64,000 bases of DNA, taken from contig JBKEDC010000037.1 of NCBI GenBank assembly GCA_047975205.1, positions 62,001-126,000 of the forward strand, in the 5' to 3' direction. A model generated the notes under the pieces. That model made no database searches, had not been told where the DNA came from, and worked only from the letters and a program-made list of their open reading frames with translations. Shown here one piece after another: positions 1-9,918 of the stretch; the stretch's first letter is position 1, and the number at the start of each line of letters is the position of its first letter. Both the position numbers and the translations under genes were made by a program. This stretch comes from JBKEDC01 sp047975205. Lineage in GTDB: Bacteria; Bacteroidota; Bacteroidia; Bacteroidales; Prolixibacteraceae.

Positions 1-2179
1 CAACATAGCTACGTCCACCTTGAAAGTCGATGCCGTAATTGAATCCGCGAACTGCGATAGAGATTAAAGATATTACGATTAATGAACCTGAAATAACATA
101 AGCAATCTTACGTTTCTCTAAGAATTTTATTTTCGTATTGCGCAACCACTCTTCAGTAGCTTTTGAGGTAAAGGTAATCTCTTTACCTCGTTTGAGTTGC
201 CATTCAAAAATTAGGCGTGTAATAAAGATTGCACAGAATAATGAAGTAAAGATACCTACGATAAGCGTAGTAGCGAAACCTTTAATTGGACCTGATCCAA
301 AAATATAAAGCACAATACCGGTTAACAAAGTTGTTAAGTTACCATCGATAATAGCAGAATAGGCATTATTATACCCATCTTGGATGGCCAATTTTAAGCC
401 TTTACCCGCACGACGTTCTTCTTGGATACGCTCGTAGATGAGCACATTTGCATCGACTGACATACCGATTGTTAATACGATACCCGCAATACCCGGAAGT
501 GTTAATACTGCCCCAATAGAGGCTAAAATACCCATCATAAAGAATAGGTTAGTTATCAATGCTAGATCGGAAGCCATACCTGCTCGTTTGCTATAGAAGA
601 ATAACATGTAAAGCAGGATTAGACAGAAAGCAATCACAAATGACCACAAGCCACTTTGAATAGCTTCTTGACCTAATGAAGGTCCTACAATTTCTTCTTG
701 AATAATATGTGCAGGAGCAGGCATTTTACCTGATTTCAAGATATTTGCTAAATCCTGAGCTTCTTCAACCGACTCTAAACCGGTAATTTGAGAACGACCA
801 CCCTTAATTTCACCATTCACTGTTGGGAAAGAAATAACATAACCGTCAAGAGCAATAGCAACTGATTTGCCAATATTGTCTTTTGTTAAGCGTGCCCACG
901 TTTTTGCTCCTTCCGAGTTCATAGTCATTGAAACCTCGGGTTGGCTACCCATTTGTGCATAATCTTGACGAGCATCGGTAATTACATCACCTGTCAAAGG
1001 AGCCTTACCACCTCTACCTGTTGCTTTAAGTGCGATTAAACGATAATAGTTACCGGCCTCATCAATAGGATTTGATGTCCACTCAAATTTCATGGTGCGA
1101 GGAATGATTGCTTTAACTTGAGGTAGAGCCAGGTATTTATTAACCATGGCTGTATCTTTCATGTGAGCCACACCTACGGCAGGTCCCGGATACATTTGTC
1201 CGTCTTGAGTAACACTTGGGTTTAATACTGCAAACAATGGGAAATTCTTTTGAAAATTCTCCATTTGTGCATCTGTTGAAAGCGAGTCATCTTTGTTCTC
1301 TAATTCTGACAACAAACCATTGTCATCTTTTTTTGCAGCATCATCAGATTTTGCAGAAGTAGAATCTTCAGCAGCTACTGAATTGCTTGATTTTTGCAAA
1401 TCAAGATAATCTTTTACAACGTTGTTTGCTTGAACTAAGTAAGGATATACTTCGCTATTTTCATAAGTTTCCCAAAATTCTAAAGTTGCTGTACCTTGCA
1501 ATAACTTACGCACACGCTCCGGATTGTCAACTCCCGGAAGTTCCACTAAAATACGTCCTGAGGTTTCTAGTTTTTGAATGTTTGGCTGAGCCACCCCAAA
1601 ACGGTCGATACGCTGACGTATAACCTGGAATGCATTATCAATGGCAGCATCGGTTTCTTCGCGAATGACTTTCAATACTTCTGTATTAGACATGGTAGGA
1701 TTAATCTTACCTCGAAGATCTTGTGTATTGAAAACAGCAGCCAACTGTGCGTTGGGGTCAACCTCCTCGAAGGCTTCACCAAAAAGCGTAACAAAGTCTT
1801 CTTGGCTATTTTTTTGCATTTCTTGAGCTTTAGCCAAAGCAGCTGTAAAAGTAGGGTCGGTACTATGGTTTGAAAGTGCTTTAATCAAATCAATAACCGA
1901 AACTTCTAAAGTTACGTTCATACCTCCTTTAAGGTCAAGACCTAGATTCATTTCCAAGCCTTTCACATCTCGATAAGTATAATCTTTAAGTCCTAAAACG
2001 CTATACACCGTTTCTCCCGAGATGGAGTCGATGTAAGCAGATTGTTTAAGTTTGTCGCCTTGTGCGTAAACTGTCGCATCTCTTTCAACGCGACGAGCTA
2101 CCCACGTAAAGGCTAATTGGTAGAGACATACTAATGCCAATAAAATGGCAAAGGCTCTAATCATTCCTTTGTTTTGCAT
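1..2179 (-). CDS. secDF: Fused protein translocase subunit SecDF (3'-truncated by window edge)
   Basis: This is the proton-driven accessory motor of the Sec translocon, acting in the inner membrane to help complete export of preproteins. The ATG is at 2177-2179 and gives an N-terminus MQNKGMIRAFAILL with an immediate membrane segment. SecD motifs follow: GLDLKGGMNVTLEV in the periplasmic part and LTIGMSVDANVLIYERI in transmembrane segment 4. The frame continues without a stop into SecF, recognisable by FNYGIDFQGGRSYV at the window edge, so SecD and SecF are fused, as is usual in Bacteroidetes. About 726 codons are visible; the rest of SecF lies beyond position 1. A long linker with Asp/Glu-rich sequence sits inside the SecD periplasmic domain. 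Confidence 0.97.
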   Translation of the reverse strand, partial: MQNKGMIRAFAILLALVCLYQLAFTWVARRVERDATVYAQGDKLKQSAYIDSISGETVYSVLGLKDYTYRDVKGLEMNLGLDLKGGMNVTLEVSVIDLIKALSNHSTDPTFTAALAKAQEMQKNSQEDFVTLFGEAFEEVDPNAQLAAVFNTQDLRGKINPTMSNTEVLKVIREETDAAIDNAFQVIRQRIDRFGVAQPNIQKLETSGRILVELPGVDNPERVRKLLQGTATLEFWETYENSEVYPYLVQANNVVKDYLDLQKSSNSVAAEDSTSAKSDDAAKKDDNGLLSELENKDDSLSTDAQMENFQKNFPLFAVLNPSVTQDGQMYPGPAVGVAHMKDTAMVNKYLALPQVKAIIPRTMKFEWTSNPIDEAGNYYRLIALKATGRGGKAPLTGDVITDARQDYAQMGSQPEVSMTMNSEGAKTWARLTKDNIGKSVAIALDGYVISFPTVNGEIKGGRSQITGLESVEEAQDLANILKSGKMPAPAHIIQEEIVGPSLGQEAIQSGLWSFVIAFCLILLYMLFFYSKRAGMASDLALITNLFFMMGILASIGAVLTLPGIAGIVLTIGMSVDANVLIYERIQEERRAGKGLKLAIQDGYNNAYSAIIDGNLTTLLTGIVLYIFGSGPIKGFATTLIVGIFTSLFCAIFITRLIFEWQLKRGKEITFTSKATEEWLRNTKIKFLEKRKIAYVISGSLIVISLISIAVRGFNYGIDFQGGRSYV

Positions 2180-2294
2180 CTGTTTAAATGTTTTTAATGT
2201 ATTTGTTTGAATATTAATCTTCGGAATGGTACCAAAAGGTAACCCAATAATTTAGATAGGCTCGGAGTTATCCGAACGAAAGCCGATTTATGAG

Positions 2295-2690
2295 TTAAAC
2301 CGACAAAGAATCATCGGCATCTGCCTGATGATAAATCACCAAATGGGAAAACCGAAGAACCAACGGAAGGGCTGCGTTATCCGGTTCAATTGTAGAATCA
2401 GACGCATGATATTTGCGCATGCGCTCTCTTGTGTCCAACAAAATGTTTGCATGAGGTAATGTTATGTCCTTACATCCCCAATCGCCTTGGTTTTGTAATA
2501 TTTTGGAGTAGCTCCCATTATTGACCGCACACAAACGAAATACTTGCGAATTAACATCCGTATTTTGTTGTGCATCTTGATGCAATAAAGTTTCCATTTG
2601 CTTCGACCAAGAAGTATCTAATCCGTCGTAACAACTATCAAAAGCAATAGCGGTCAACGTCACTGATAGTATTAGCAACAAATGACGCAT
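2295..2690 (-). CDS. Small putative secreted protein or lipoprotein, function unknown
   Basis: I do not recognise the family. The frame is open back to 2732, but upstream of the ATG at 2688-2690 a TATATTTG element (2730-2737, minus strand) fits the Bacteroidetes -7 box. I therefore prefer that ATG over those at 2723 or further upstream. The product (131 aa) begins MRHLLLILSVTLTAIAFDSC, a hydrophobic signal segment ending in a Cys. The preceding residues (F-D-S) are a poor lipobox, so lipidation is uncertain. The mature part is polar, with several Cys and His residues and an acidic C-terminus. It lies between cvpA-like and secDF genes on the same strand, 115 bp from secDF, which hints at envelope localisation but gives no function. 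Confidence 0.6.
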   Translation of the reverse strand: MRHLLLILSVTLTAIAFDSCYDGLDTSWSKQMETLLHQDAQQNTDVNSQVFRLCAVNNGSYSKILQNQGDWGCKDITLPHANILLDTRERMRKYHASDSTIEPDNAALPLVLRFSHLVIYHQADADDSLSV

Positions 2691-2868
2691 ATGCTTGATA
2701 TTTAGTACAACTTTTTTTCTCATGGAGCACAAATATATTTAATTTACTTAAACTTAGCGACACTTCTTCTTATTTTAACGAAGCAAAATGAAATTTTGCA
2801 CTCTTCAGAAGATTCAAAACAATCTAAATACCATATTTCTGACATGACAAGTATTTAAAAATATTACT

Positions 2869-3372
2869 TTATCGTTCAAAAAATTCCTCTAATCCCAAAA
2901 CAGACATTGTTTTAGGAACAATTGACTCAATAGGTCGGTAACACGTTGATTCTTCCTTAAATTGATGCGACACATACGATTCTTTGTTATCAAGATAGGA
3001 AATAAGATTCAATAATATGCTCAGAAAAAGAGCCATTTTGCACACGCCAAACAACAAACCGAGTAATCGATTTACAAATCCAAGAAGAAGGGCTGATGCA
3101 AGTTTAGTAAGTCCAAAAGATAATAACCTGACGAGTATGATTACCAGCACAAAAATAACAACAAAGGCTATTGCGTTGCTATACCCCACACTAAGACTCA
3201 ATTTTTCAATCAGAAACGGTGCTACATCATCAGAAAAAGTTAAAGACAACCATAAGGCAACAAAACAACCAACGAGTGACAATACCTCATGTAAAAAGCC
3301 TTTAAAAAATCCGCGAATAGCTGCTAGTATAAGGAGTACTGCGCAAGCAATATCAAAAAAATTTAAATTCAT
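2869..3372 (-). CDS. CvpA family inner-membrane protein
   Basis: A 167-residue membrane protein of the CvpA (colicin V production) family. The N-terminus MNLNFFDIACAVLLILAA, followed by RGFFKGFLHEVLSLVG, is the family signature: a first helix, then a G-rich turn with Arg and Lys. Four hydrophobic segments are seen at about residues 5-25, 30-48, 65-88 and 100-120, then a polar tail. In enterobacteria the family is needed for colicin V export and for envelope homeostasis; its role here is not defined. It runs in the same direction as the two genes after it, and diverges from the sensor kinase at 3618 across a 245 bp region. The start was chosen at the only ATG giving the full first helix. Confidence 0.9.
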   Translation of the reverse strand: MNLNFFDIACAVLLILAAIRGFFKGFLHEVLSLVGCFVALWLSLTFSDDVAPFLIEKLSLSVGYSNAIAFVVIFVLVIILVRLLSFGLTKLASALLLGFVNRLLGLLFGVCKMALFLSILLNLISYLDNKESYVSHQFKEESTCYRPIESIVPKTMSVLGLEEFFER

Positions 3373-3549
3373 TATTATATTTTATTTGTATCTATTTGGT
3401 GCAAAGTCGCTTCTCTTTACATTTTTCGTTAATTTATGCGTTGCAAATTTCGAAAAAAAACCCATTGAAGCTAATTCAAAAGTAAAATTATCTATTTTGG
3501 GACACATAATCACTTAATCTTAAGGAATGGGTATTTAACATTAAGAGAA

Positions 3550-3580
3550 CTTGTTTAACTAATATACTATATTACCTTTG
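3550..3580 (+). promoter_or_regulatory. Bacteroidetes-type promoter for the sensor kinase
   Basis: CTTG at 3550-3553 (like the -33 TTTG box), 19 bp, then a perfect TACCTTTG (TAnnTTTG -7 box) at 3573-3580. The predicted transcript would start near 3586, about 30 nt before the GTG start at 3618. Confidence 0.6.
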
Positions 3581-3617
3581 CCGAAGTGAATAAAATAGAA
3601 TTCCGTAATTTCTTTTT

Positions 3618-5867
3618 GTGAAAAAAATATATTACATATACCTACTGATTCTAAGCGTGTTCAGCTTTAAACCACTTGCCGCACAAACTCAAGACAAATA
3701 CACAATCGAGCGCGATAGTTTAAAGGCGGAACTGAATCAGGCATCTTCTTCCTTGGAAAAAGTAAAATTAGCGAATGATTTAGCCTATTGGTATATCAAA
3801 ACGGCTCAAAGTGGGGCTGAAAAATATATAGATGTTGCCCATCGTTTGCTAACCAATATAAATATTAATAACGAAGAGGGCTATACGGAATCCGAAATTA
3901 ATTATGAAAAATGTCGCACAACCCTTTACCGATCATACGAAGAGTTTACAATGCGAGATTTATATGCTTGTTATGAAAGTTCACTAGAGTTAGATAGTAT
4001 CGCAACTTTAGAACTATCTCGTTCAGACACAGAAAAAACAAAACAATACATTTACTGGCAGATAGAATCCATGCAAAATCGAGCATACGCTGATTTCGCA
4101 TGGGGATATGCCGAAGAGGCCTTCGATATTTTGAATAAATCTCTGGCAAGAGCTAAAGATATTGGCTGCGATGAATGGGAAGTCAAATCCTATAAAAAAA
4201 TGGGTGAAATGTATTCTTTTTTGGGTAATCATAGTCATTCCATCGAAGCCTACAAGGAGGCTATTCAGAAAATGGAAAAAACAGTCTTACCTGCTTTAGA
4301 AGCTAATGCTTATGTGGCTTTAGGCAATCAATACGCCTATGTGAAGAATATTAAAGAAGCATCGACAGCTTACACAAAGAGTATCGAAAAATTTGAGTCT
4401 TTAGGTAATGTAAAAGGAATCGCTGCTGCTTACTTTAATATGGCACAAACCTACCACCAAGCAAAAGATTACGAGTATGCTACTCGTTACGCAAAAAAAT
4501 CTATGGAGTATTATCGATTGGCAAGTAGCCCTAAAGATGTGGCCGATTGTTTAGATATTCTTACTTCATCTGTTTATCAAAAAGGAGATTATACTGCAGT
4601 GATAGATTATGCATTGGAAGCTCTAAAAATCAGAACTGAAACCAACGATCGCATTGGATCTTTAATCTCAAATGATCTTCTCATTTTTGCTTATCTCTCA
4701 ACAGCACGACATCTAAATGAATTTAGTGAAGGTGATTACTATATTTATCAGGCTTATTTGTTTAGCCACAAAGTAGCTCTGAGCTCTTTCCCTAACCTAA
4801 CTCATTTAAAAAGTTTCAGTTTATTAACAGCTTATTTTGAGGCCGACAGTCTAAAAACAAACATAAGACGATTCATCAACGCAGATGATTCTTTATCGCT
4901 ATTTCAAACCGGTTTGGTGCACACTAGCAAAAGCCGCCAGGCATTAGAACGTAAACTTATTAAGTTTGAAAACACATCACAGAAACACACTATTGAGCTG
5001 CAAAAGGCACGAATACAATCATCTAGAATGCGCTTTTGGATTACATTATTATCGGCATCTATAGTATTGGTATTGACTGTTTCTGTTTATTTAAGTTCTC
5101 GAAAGCAAAAACGCACGAATGATATTTTGAAACAGCGTAATGTACAAATTATTGAGCAACAAAAGGCAATCAATAAGCAAGTGGAAGAAACTAAGTCTTT
5201 AATGGATTTCAAAGAACGAATGACAAACATGATTATTCATGATTTGAAGACACCTCTCAATGGCATTATGAGTGCCGAATTTATTGATGATGAAGTATTG
5301 AAAAATGAAATTATTCGCCACTCTGCTAGCGAGATGATGAATTTAGTGCAGAATGTGCTTGATTACTATAAATCACAAGAAACAGGCATGACCGTTAAAC
5401 CTAAAATGATTTCATTATCCACAGTCATTGAAAAAGAGACTCAAAATATTCGCTTCATTCTTGATGAGAAATCTTTGAAACTCAGATATGAAGACAACAA
5501 TCTGCCAAAGTTTAAGGTTGACCCGCAGTTATTTCGTCGTGTTATTAGCAATATTTTCAGTAACGCCGCAAAATATTCTCCGCAAAAAGGAATAATAACT
5601 GTGATGGCTAAGGTGGAAAACAATACAGATATCAGAATTTTCATTTCCAACCAAGGACCTTCAATCCCTGATAGTCAAACGAACCTAATCTTCCAACCCT
5701 TTGGACAAGCCGGAGGCGGAAAAGATTTAGGTAAAGCTTCATCAACCGGGTTAGGATTAACCTTCTGCCAGATGGCTATAGAAGCCCATGGTGGCCAGAT
5801 TGGCGTAACACCAAACATGGAACAAGGAGCTGAATTTTGGATTTTGCTACCTAATTGCTTAGCTTAG
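3618..5867 (+). CDS. TPR-domain sensor histidine kinase without receiver domain
   Basis: The 749-residue protein starts at a GTG codon and has an N-terminal signal or anchor (residues 1-22, ending LAAQ). A long alpha-helical tetratricopeptide region covers about residues 40-400, followed by a coiled-coil-like stretch and one membrane helix near 470-493. The cytoplasmic kinase follows: H-box IIHDLKTPLNGIM with the phosphoacceptor His at residue 541, N-box NIFSNAAKYSP near 645, and G-box TGLGLTFCQMAIEAHGG near 715. This is the common Bacteroidetes layout with a periplasmic TPR sensor. The family autophosphorylates and passes phosphate to a response regulator, but no regulator or receiver domain is nearby, so it is an orphan. 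It overlaps the upstream extension of the mlaE frame, suggesting co-transcription. Its signal is unknown. Confidence 0.92.
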   Translation: MKKIYYIYLLILSVFSFKPLAAQTQDKYTIERDSLKAELNQASSSLEKVKLANDLAYWYIKTAQSGAEKYIDVAHRLLTNININNEEGYTESEINYEKCRTTLYRSYEEFTMRDLYACYESSLELDSIATLELSRSDTEKTKQYIYWQIESMQNRAYADFAWGYAEEAFDILNKSLARAKDIGCDEWEVKSYKKMGEMYSFLGNHSHSIEAYKEAIQKMEKTVLPALEANAYVALGNQYAYVKNIKEASTAYTKSIEKFESLGNVKGIAAAYFNMAQTYHQAKDYEYATRYAKKSMEYYRLASSPKDVADCLDILTSSVYQKGDYTAVIDYALEALKIRTETNDRIGSLISNDLLIFAYLSTARHLNEFSEGDYYIYQAYLFSHKVALSSFPNLTHLKSFSLLTAYFEADSLKTNIRRFINADDSLSLFQTGLVHTSKSRQALERKLIKFENTSQKHTIELQKARIQSSRMRFWITLLSASIVLVLTVSVYLSSRKQKRTNDILKQRNVQIIEQQKAINKQVEETKSLMDFKERMTNMIIHDLKTPLNGIMSAEFIDDEVLKNEIIRHSASEMMNLVQNVLDYYKSQETGMTVKPKMISLSTVIEKETQNIRFILDEKSLKLRYEDNNLPKFKVDPQLFRRVISNIFSNAAKYSPQKGIITVMAKVENNTDIRIFISNQGPSIPDSQTNLIFQPFGQAGGGKDLGKASSTGLGLTFCQMAIEAHGGQIGVTPNMEQGAEFWILLPNCLA

Positions 5868-5890
5868 CAGGAACGAATAAAGCACTTCAG

Positions 5891-6628
5891 ATGGAAATAT
5901 TATATCATGCAGGACGCTATTTTGAATTACTTTTTAAGGTGTTCTCTAGACCTGAACGCGGCAAATTATATGCCAAACGTACGATTAATGAAGTGGAGGC
6001 CCTGGGTCTAAACTCTATCGGATTGGTTGCCCTTATATCCGTATTTATGGGAGGGATTATCACTCTACAGTTGGCATACAACATGGAAAACCCTTTATTA
6101 CCCTCATATCTTATCGGTTTGGGTAACCGAGACACCCTGATCCTAGAGTTTTCATGCACCATCTTAGCTTTAATTTTAGCCGGGAAGATCGGTTCAAATA
6201 TCACTTCGGAAATTGGCAGCATGCGTGTAACTGAACAAATAGACTCATTGGAAATTATGGGCGTTAACTCAGCAACTTACCTTATTCTGCCTAAGCTTAT
6301 TGCCGTAGTTCTTATTTTTCCTTTCCTTTCTATTCTAAGCATGTTCTTCGGATTATTAGGTGGGGCATTAGTAGGTCCCGCAGTTGGAGCAATTTCATTA
6401 TCAGACTACGTCGGAGGAATTCAATATTTATTTAATCCATCGTATGTTGCTATTTCTTTAATTAAGTCATTATTCTATGGTTTTATTATATCATCAGTAT
6501 CTGCCTACTGGGGATATTATGTTGAGGGAGGAGCCTTAGAAGTAGGTGCAGCCAGCACAAAGGCCGTGGTAAACACAAATATATTAATTTTAGTATTCGA
6601 TTTGATACTTACACAATTGTTAATGTAA
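5891..6628 (+). CDS. mlaE: MlaE-family ABC transporter permease
   Basis: Inner-membrane permease of the MlaFEDB-type phospholipid or sterol transporter, 245 aa from the ATG at 5891. The frame opens earlier at a TTG (5855) inside the kinase gene, but the family N-terminus (GRYFELLFKVFSRPE) fits the later start. Five or six hydrophobic segments are visible, with the MlaE signature GSNITSEIGSMRVTEQIDSL, LEIMGVN and a final helix. The stop codon overlaps the next start (TAATG), so it is tightly coupled to its ATPase. In E. coli the complex moves glycerophospholipids between membranes with the MCE protein MlaD; no MCE protein is encoded next to it here. Confidence 0.93.
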   Translation: MEILYHAGRYFELLFKVFSRPERGKLYAKRTINEVEALGLNSIGLVALISVFMGGIITLQLAYNMENPLLPSYLIGLGNRDTLILEFSCTILALILAGKIGSNITSEIGSMRVTEQIDSLEIMGVNSATYLILPKLIAVVLIFPFLSILSMFFGLLGGALVGPAVGAISLSDYVGGIQYLFNPSYVAISLIKSLFYGFIISSVSAYWGYYVEGGALEVGAASTKAVVNTNILILVFDLILTQLLM

Positions 6629-7398
6629 TGATTCGTATTGACAACATATGCAAGACTTTTGAAGATCATGAAGTACTAAAAAATATTAGTACTCAGTTTG
6701 ATGCAGGACAAACTAATCTCATTATCGGCAGAAGTGGCTCCGGGAAAACAGTATTTTTAAAGTCCATAGTAGGTTTGCATGAGGTTACAAGTGGCAACAT
6801 CTTTTATGAAGATAAAAATTTTACGCAAATGCCGCAAAAAGAACGAAAACTACTTCGCCAAGAAATAGGCATGGTTTTTCAAGGAGGAGCATTATTCGAT
6901 TCTATGACTGTTGCCGAGAATGTGAGGTTTCCTATGGATATGTTCACAAGATCTTCGGAAGCAGAAAAACGTGAACGCGTGCAATTTTGTTTAGATCGAG
7001 TAAATATCCGACGAGATGCTTTTGATTTGTCGCCAAGCGAAATATCGGGCGGTATGCAAAAACGTGTAGCAATTGCTCGTGCTATTGTATTGAATCCAAA
7101 ATTCTTATTCTGCGATGAACCAAACTCCGGCTTAGATCCATCTACCTCAATTGTAATCGACAAGCTAATACATGAAATCACCCAAGAATATCATATGACC
7201 ACGGTAATCAATACCCATGATATGAATTCAGTAATGGAAATTGGCGATCATATTTTGTTCATTAGCGAAGGAGAAAATACTTGGGAAGGAAATAGCCAAG
7301 AAATATTACTTACCGAGAATAAACTGCTTCAAGATTTTGTTTTTGCCAATCCGCTATTCCGAGAAGTACGAGATGTTAGATTAAAATCAAACTTTTAA
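6628..7398 (+). CDS. mlaF: MlaF-family ABC transporter ATP-binding protein
   Basis: Cytoplasmic ATPase that powers the MlaE permease (256 aa). Walker A is GRSGSGKT at residues 34-41, a Q-loop lies near GMVFQGGALFDSM (the GGALFDS sequence is typical of MlaF), the signature is SGGMQKR near 139-145, Walker B is FLFCDEP near 158-164 with a D-loop SGLDP, and the switch His is in INTHDM. The start overlaps the mlaE stop by one base. All catalytic elements are present, so it should be active. Family knowledge assigns phospholipid trafficking for outer-membrane asymmetry; the direction of transport here is open. Confidence 0.94.
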   Translation: MIRIDNICKTFEDHEVLKNISTQFDAGQTNLIIGRSGSGKTVFLKSIVGLHEVTSGNIFYEDKNFTQMPQKERKLLRQEIGMVFQGGALFDSMTVAENVRFPMDMFTRSSEAEKRERVQFCLDRVNIRRDAFDLSPSEISGGMQKRVAIARAIVLNPKFLFCDEPNSGLDPSTSIVIDKLIHEITQEYHMTTVINTHDMNSVMEIGDHILFISEGENTWEGNSQEILLTENKLLQDFVFANPLFREVRDVRLKSNF

Positions 7399-7474
7399 AA
7401 GGCTCTTGCCATAAACTTACGCTATCTCCCCGATTTTTTGTAGATTTACACCCTAATTAATACAGTACAAACTT

Positions 7475-9916
7475 ATGTGGGCATGGCTTTCGAGTGTAAT
7501 TCTTAGAAACAGAATTACTATCCTAACTATCCTTATTCTTTTCACAGGGTTCATGGGCTACCATGCTACTAAGGTGGAAATGTCATACGAATACGCAGAT
7601 TTACTTCCTAAAGAAGATAGTGCGTATGTAGATTACGAAAATTTCAAAGCTGAATTTGGAGGCGGTCAGGATTTAATCGTTGTTGGGGTGCAAGATTCCA
7701 ACTTTTTCCAACTCGACAATATTCGAGCATGGCAAAGTTTGACTAAGGAGTTGAAAAGTATATCGGGTGTAGAAGGCGTTATATCACCAACCGCCGCTAT
7801 CAATCTTCACAAGGACGTTCAGGATAAAAAATTTACAACACAAACTATTTTTCCTGATTCCGTAACTTCTCAAACTGAACTAGACAGCTGTGCAGCTGTA
7901 CTTAATTCATTACCTATTTATCGTGGACTACTGAGTAATCCCCAAGAACATGCTTATATCATGGGGGTAGTTGTAAGTAAAGAAGTCATGGCTACCAAAT
8001 CTCGCGACAAGATGGTATTAAATATCAAAAAATGTTGCGATGCATACGGCAAACAAACGAATCATTATATTCATTACTCAGGATTACCCTACGTTCGTGT
8101 CATTAGTGCTATAAAAATAAAAAAAGAGATTTATTTATTTAGTGCATTAGCCATGTTGCTTTGTGTAGTGATTCTTTATTTATTCTTCCGTTCGTTTAAA
8201 GCCGTGCTTATTCCGGCTATTATCGTATTATGCGGAGTTATTTGGGCATTGGGGACAATGGGCATCATGGGTTATAAAATCACGCTACTTACCGGAATGC
8301 TACCATCACTGCTCATTGTTATCGGCATTCCCAATAGCATCTATATGCTCAACAAGTATCATTATGAATATCGGGCACATGGCAACAAAATCAAAGCCCT
8401 CCAGCGAGTAATAATTAAAATAGGAAATGCTACCTTTCTAACCAATCTCACTACGGCTTCAGGGTTCGCTACTTTTCTAATTACAAATAGTGATATATTG
8501 CGTCAATTCGGTTTTGTAGCTTCCTTGAATATTTTAGCTTTATTCTTACTGTCGCTTATCATGATTCCATCTATCTTTAGTTTCTTAGCTCCACCTGATG
8601 AACGGCATGTAAAACATTTAGATAACAAGAATGTGCAAGGTATTATTAATAACCTCGTAAAAGTGACTACGAAGCACATTAAACTCGTTTATGCGGGAGC
8701 TATTGCCATAGTTTGTATTGGTGCTTACGGCATTACGCTCATAACGAGCACAGGATATATGGTCGATGACATCTCCGAGAAAGACCCTATTTATCAAGAT
8801 CTAAAATTTTTTGAACGCAATGTAGAAGGGGTAATGCCTCTAGAAATTATTATCGATACCAAAAAGCCCGGCAAAGTACTTAATTTAAGCACACTCCGTT
8901 TAATTGATAAATTGGAAACAAGATTAGAAGATTACAGTGAATTGTCTTCTTCTCTCTCTCTTCTCAACGGTGTCAAGTTTGCAAAACAAGCTTTTTACAA
9001 CGGCAATGAGAATTATTATAAAATTCCGACACAAAGTGAGATGTCATTTTTAATGCGATATGCAAAAAATAGTACTAAAGGATCGAGTGCGGGACTAAGT
9101 AGCTTAAATTCTTTAATGGATAGCACTCAGCAAATTACTCGAGTAAGTGTACGAGTGAAGGATGTAGGAACTCAACATATGGACTCCTTATATCATGCTT
9201 TTCAAAGAGACGTAAAGAAGATATTTCCAGCAAAAAATTACAACGTAACGGTAACCGGAACAAGCGTAACTTTCTTTAAAGGAACACAATATTTGGTTAA
9301 GAATCTATTTTCTAGCCTAGCTCTAGCGATATTCTTAATTTCATTATTTATGGCAGCTATGTTCAGGTCTTGGCGCATGGTTGTGTTATCCCTTATTCCA
9401 AATATCTTGCCATTGATTTTCACAGCAGCTATTATGGGATTTACCGGTATTTCTATCAAATCTTCGACTATTCTTGTTTTTAGTATTGCTTTCGGTATCT
9501 CTGTAGACAACACAATACATTTTCTAGCTAAATATCGAATGGAATTATCCAATAATAACTCAAATATTCGATTAGCTGTAATGTCTGCATTAAATGAAAC
9601 CGGCGTAAGTATGCTATATACCTTTGTGGTGTTATTCTTTGGCTTTGGTATTTATAGCCTTTCGCAATTTGGAGGAACAGCTGCTCTAGGCACTTTAGTA
9701 TCTCTAACATTACTTGTGGCAGTCGCTGCCAATTTAATTTTATTACCAAGTCTACTTATCGGTTTAGAAAGATTAACTACCACTAAGAATTTTGAGCAAG
9801 AAGAACCTATTATAGATATCTTTGTAAACGAGAAAGATATTCAAGTAAAAGAATTAAAATTGGAAGACCTTGAAGGGGAGTCTTATTTAAACAGTAAAAA
9901 AGAAGAAAAAAAATAG
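7475..9916 (+). CDS. RND superfamily (MMPL-type) exporter
   Basis: An 813-residue inner-membrane transporter with the internal duplication of the RND superfamily. There is one N-terminal helix, a periplasmic domain (about residues 35-215), five clustered helices (about 220-370), then a second helix, periplasmic domain and helix cluster (about 405-775). The half-repeats share related sequences (IVIGIPNSIYMLNKYHYE and FSIAFGISVDNTIHFLAKY, the latter with the conserved Asp). The C-terminal 45 residues are charged and cytoplasmic. MMPL/HpnN members export lipids such as hopanoids or mycolates. It follows mlaF by 76 bp and precedes a polyprenyl synthase by 2 bp, so a lipid or isoprenoid substrate is a reasonable inference. 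It is not a classical AcrB-like pump: no membrane-fusion protein or TolC is present. Confidence 0.88.
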   Translation: MWAWLSSVILRNRITILTILILFTGFMGYHATKVEMSYEYADLLPKEDSAYVDYENFKAEFGGGQDLIVVGVQDSNFFQLDNIRAWQSLTKELKSISGVEGVISPTAAINLHKDVQDKKFTTQTIFPDSVTSQTELDSCAAVLNSLPIYRGLLSNPQEHAYIMGVVVSKEVMATKSRDKMVLNIKKCCDAYGKQTNHYIHYSGLPYVRVISAIKIKKEIYLFSALAMLLCVVILYLFFRSFKAVLIPAIIVLCGVIWALGTMGIMGYKITLLTGMLPSLLIVIGIPNSIYMLNKYHYEYRAHGNKIKALQRVIIKIGNATFLTNLTTASGFATFLITNSDILRQFGFVASLNILALFLLSLIMIPSIFSFLAPPDERHVKHLDNKNVQGIINNLVKVTTKHIKLVYAGAIAIVCIGAYGITLITSTGYMVDDISEKDPIYQDLKFFERNVEGVMPLEIIIDTKKPGKVLNLSTLRLIDKLETRLEDYSELSSSLSLLNGVKFAKQAFYNGNENYYKIPTQSEMSFLMRYAKNSTKGSSAGLSSLNSLMDSTQQITRVSVRVKDVGTQHMDSLYHAFQRDVKKIFPAKNYNVTVTGTSVTFFKGTQYLVKNLFSSLALAIFLISLFMAAMFRSWRMVVLSLIPNILPLIFTAAIMGFTGISIKSSTILVFSIAFGISVDNTIHFLAKYRMELSNNNSNIRLAVMSALNETGVSMLYTFVVLFFGFGIYSLSQFGGTAALGTLVSLTLLVAVAANLILLPSLLIGLERLTTTKNFEQEEPIIDIFVNEKDIQVKELKLEDLEGESYLNSKKEEKK

Positions 9917-9918
9917 AT

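Noticed and set aside
3017..3517. 166-codon open frame on the + strand opposite the cvpA-like gene
   Set aside because: It is antisense to a gene with clear family motifs, is rich in Lys, Thr and Asn without domain pattern, and has no promoter or start context of its own.
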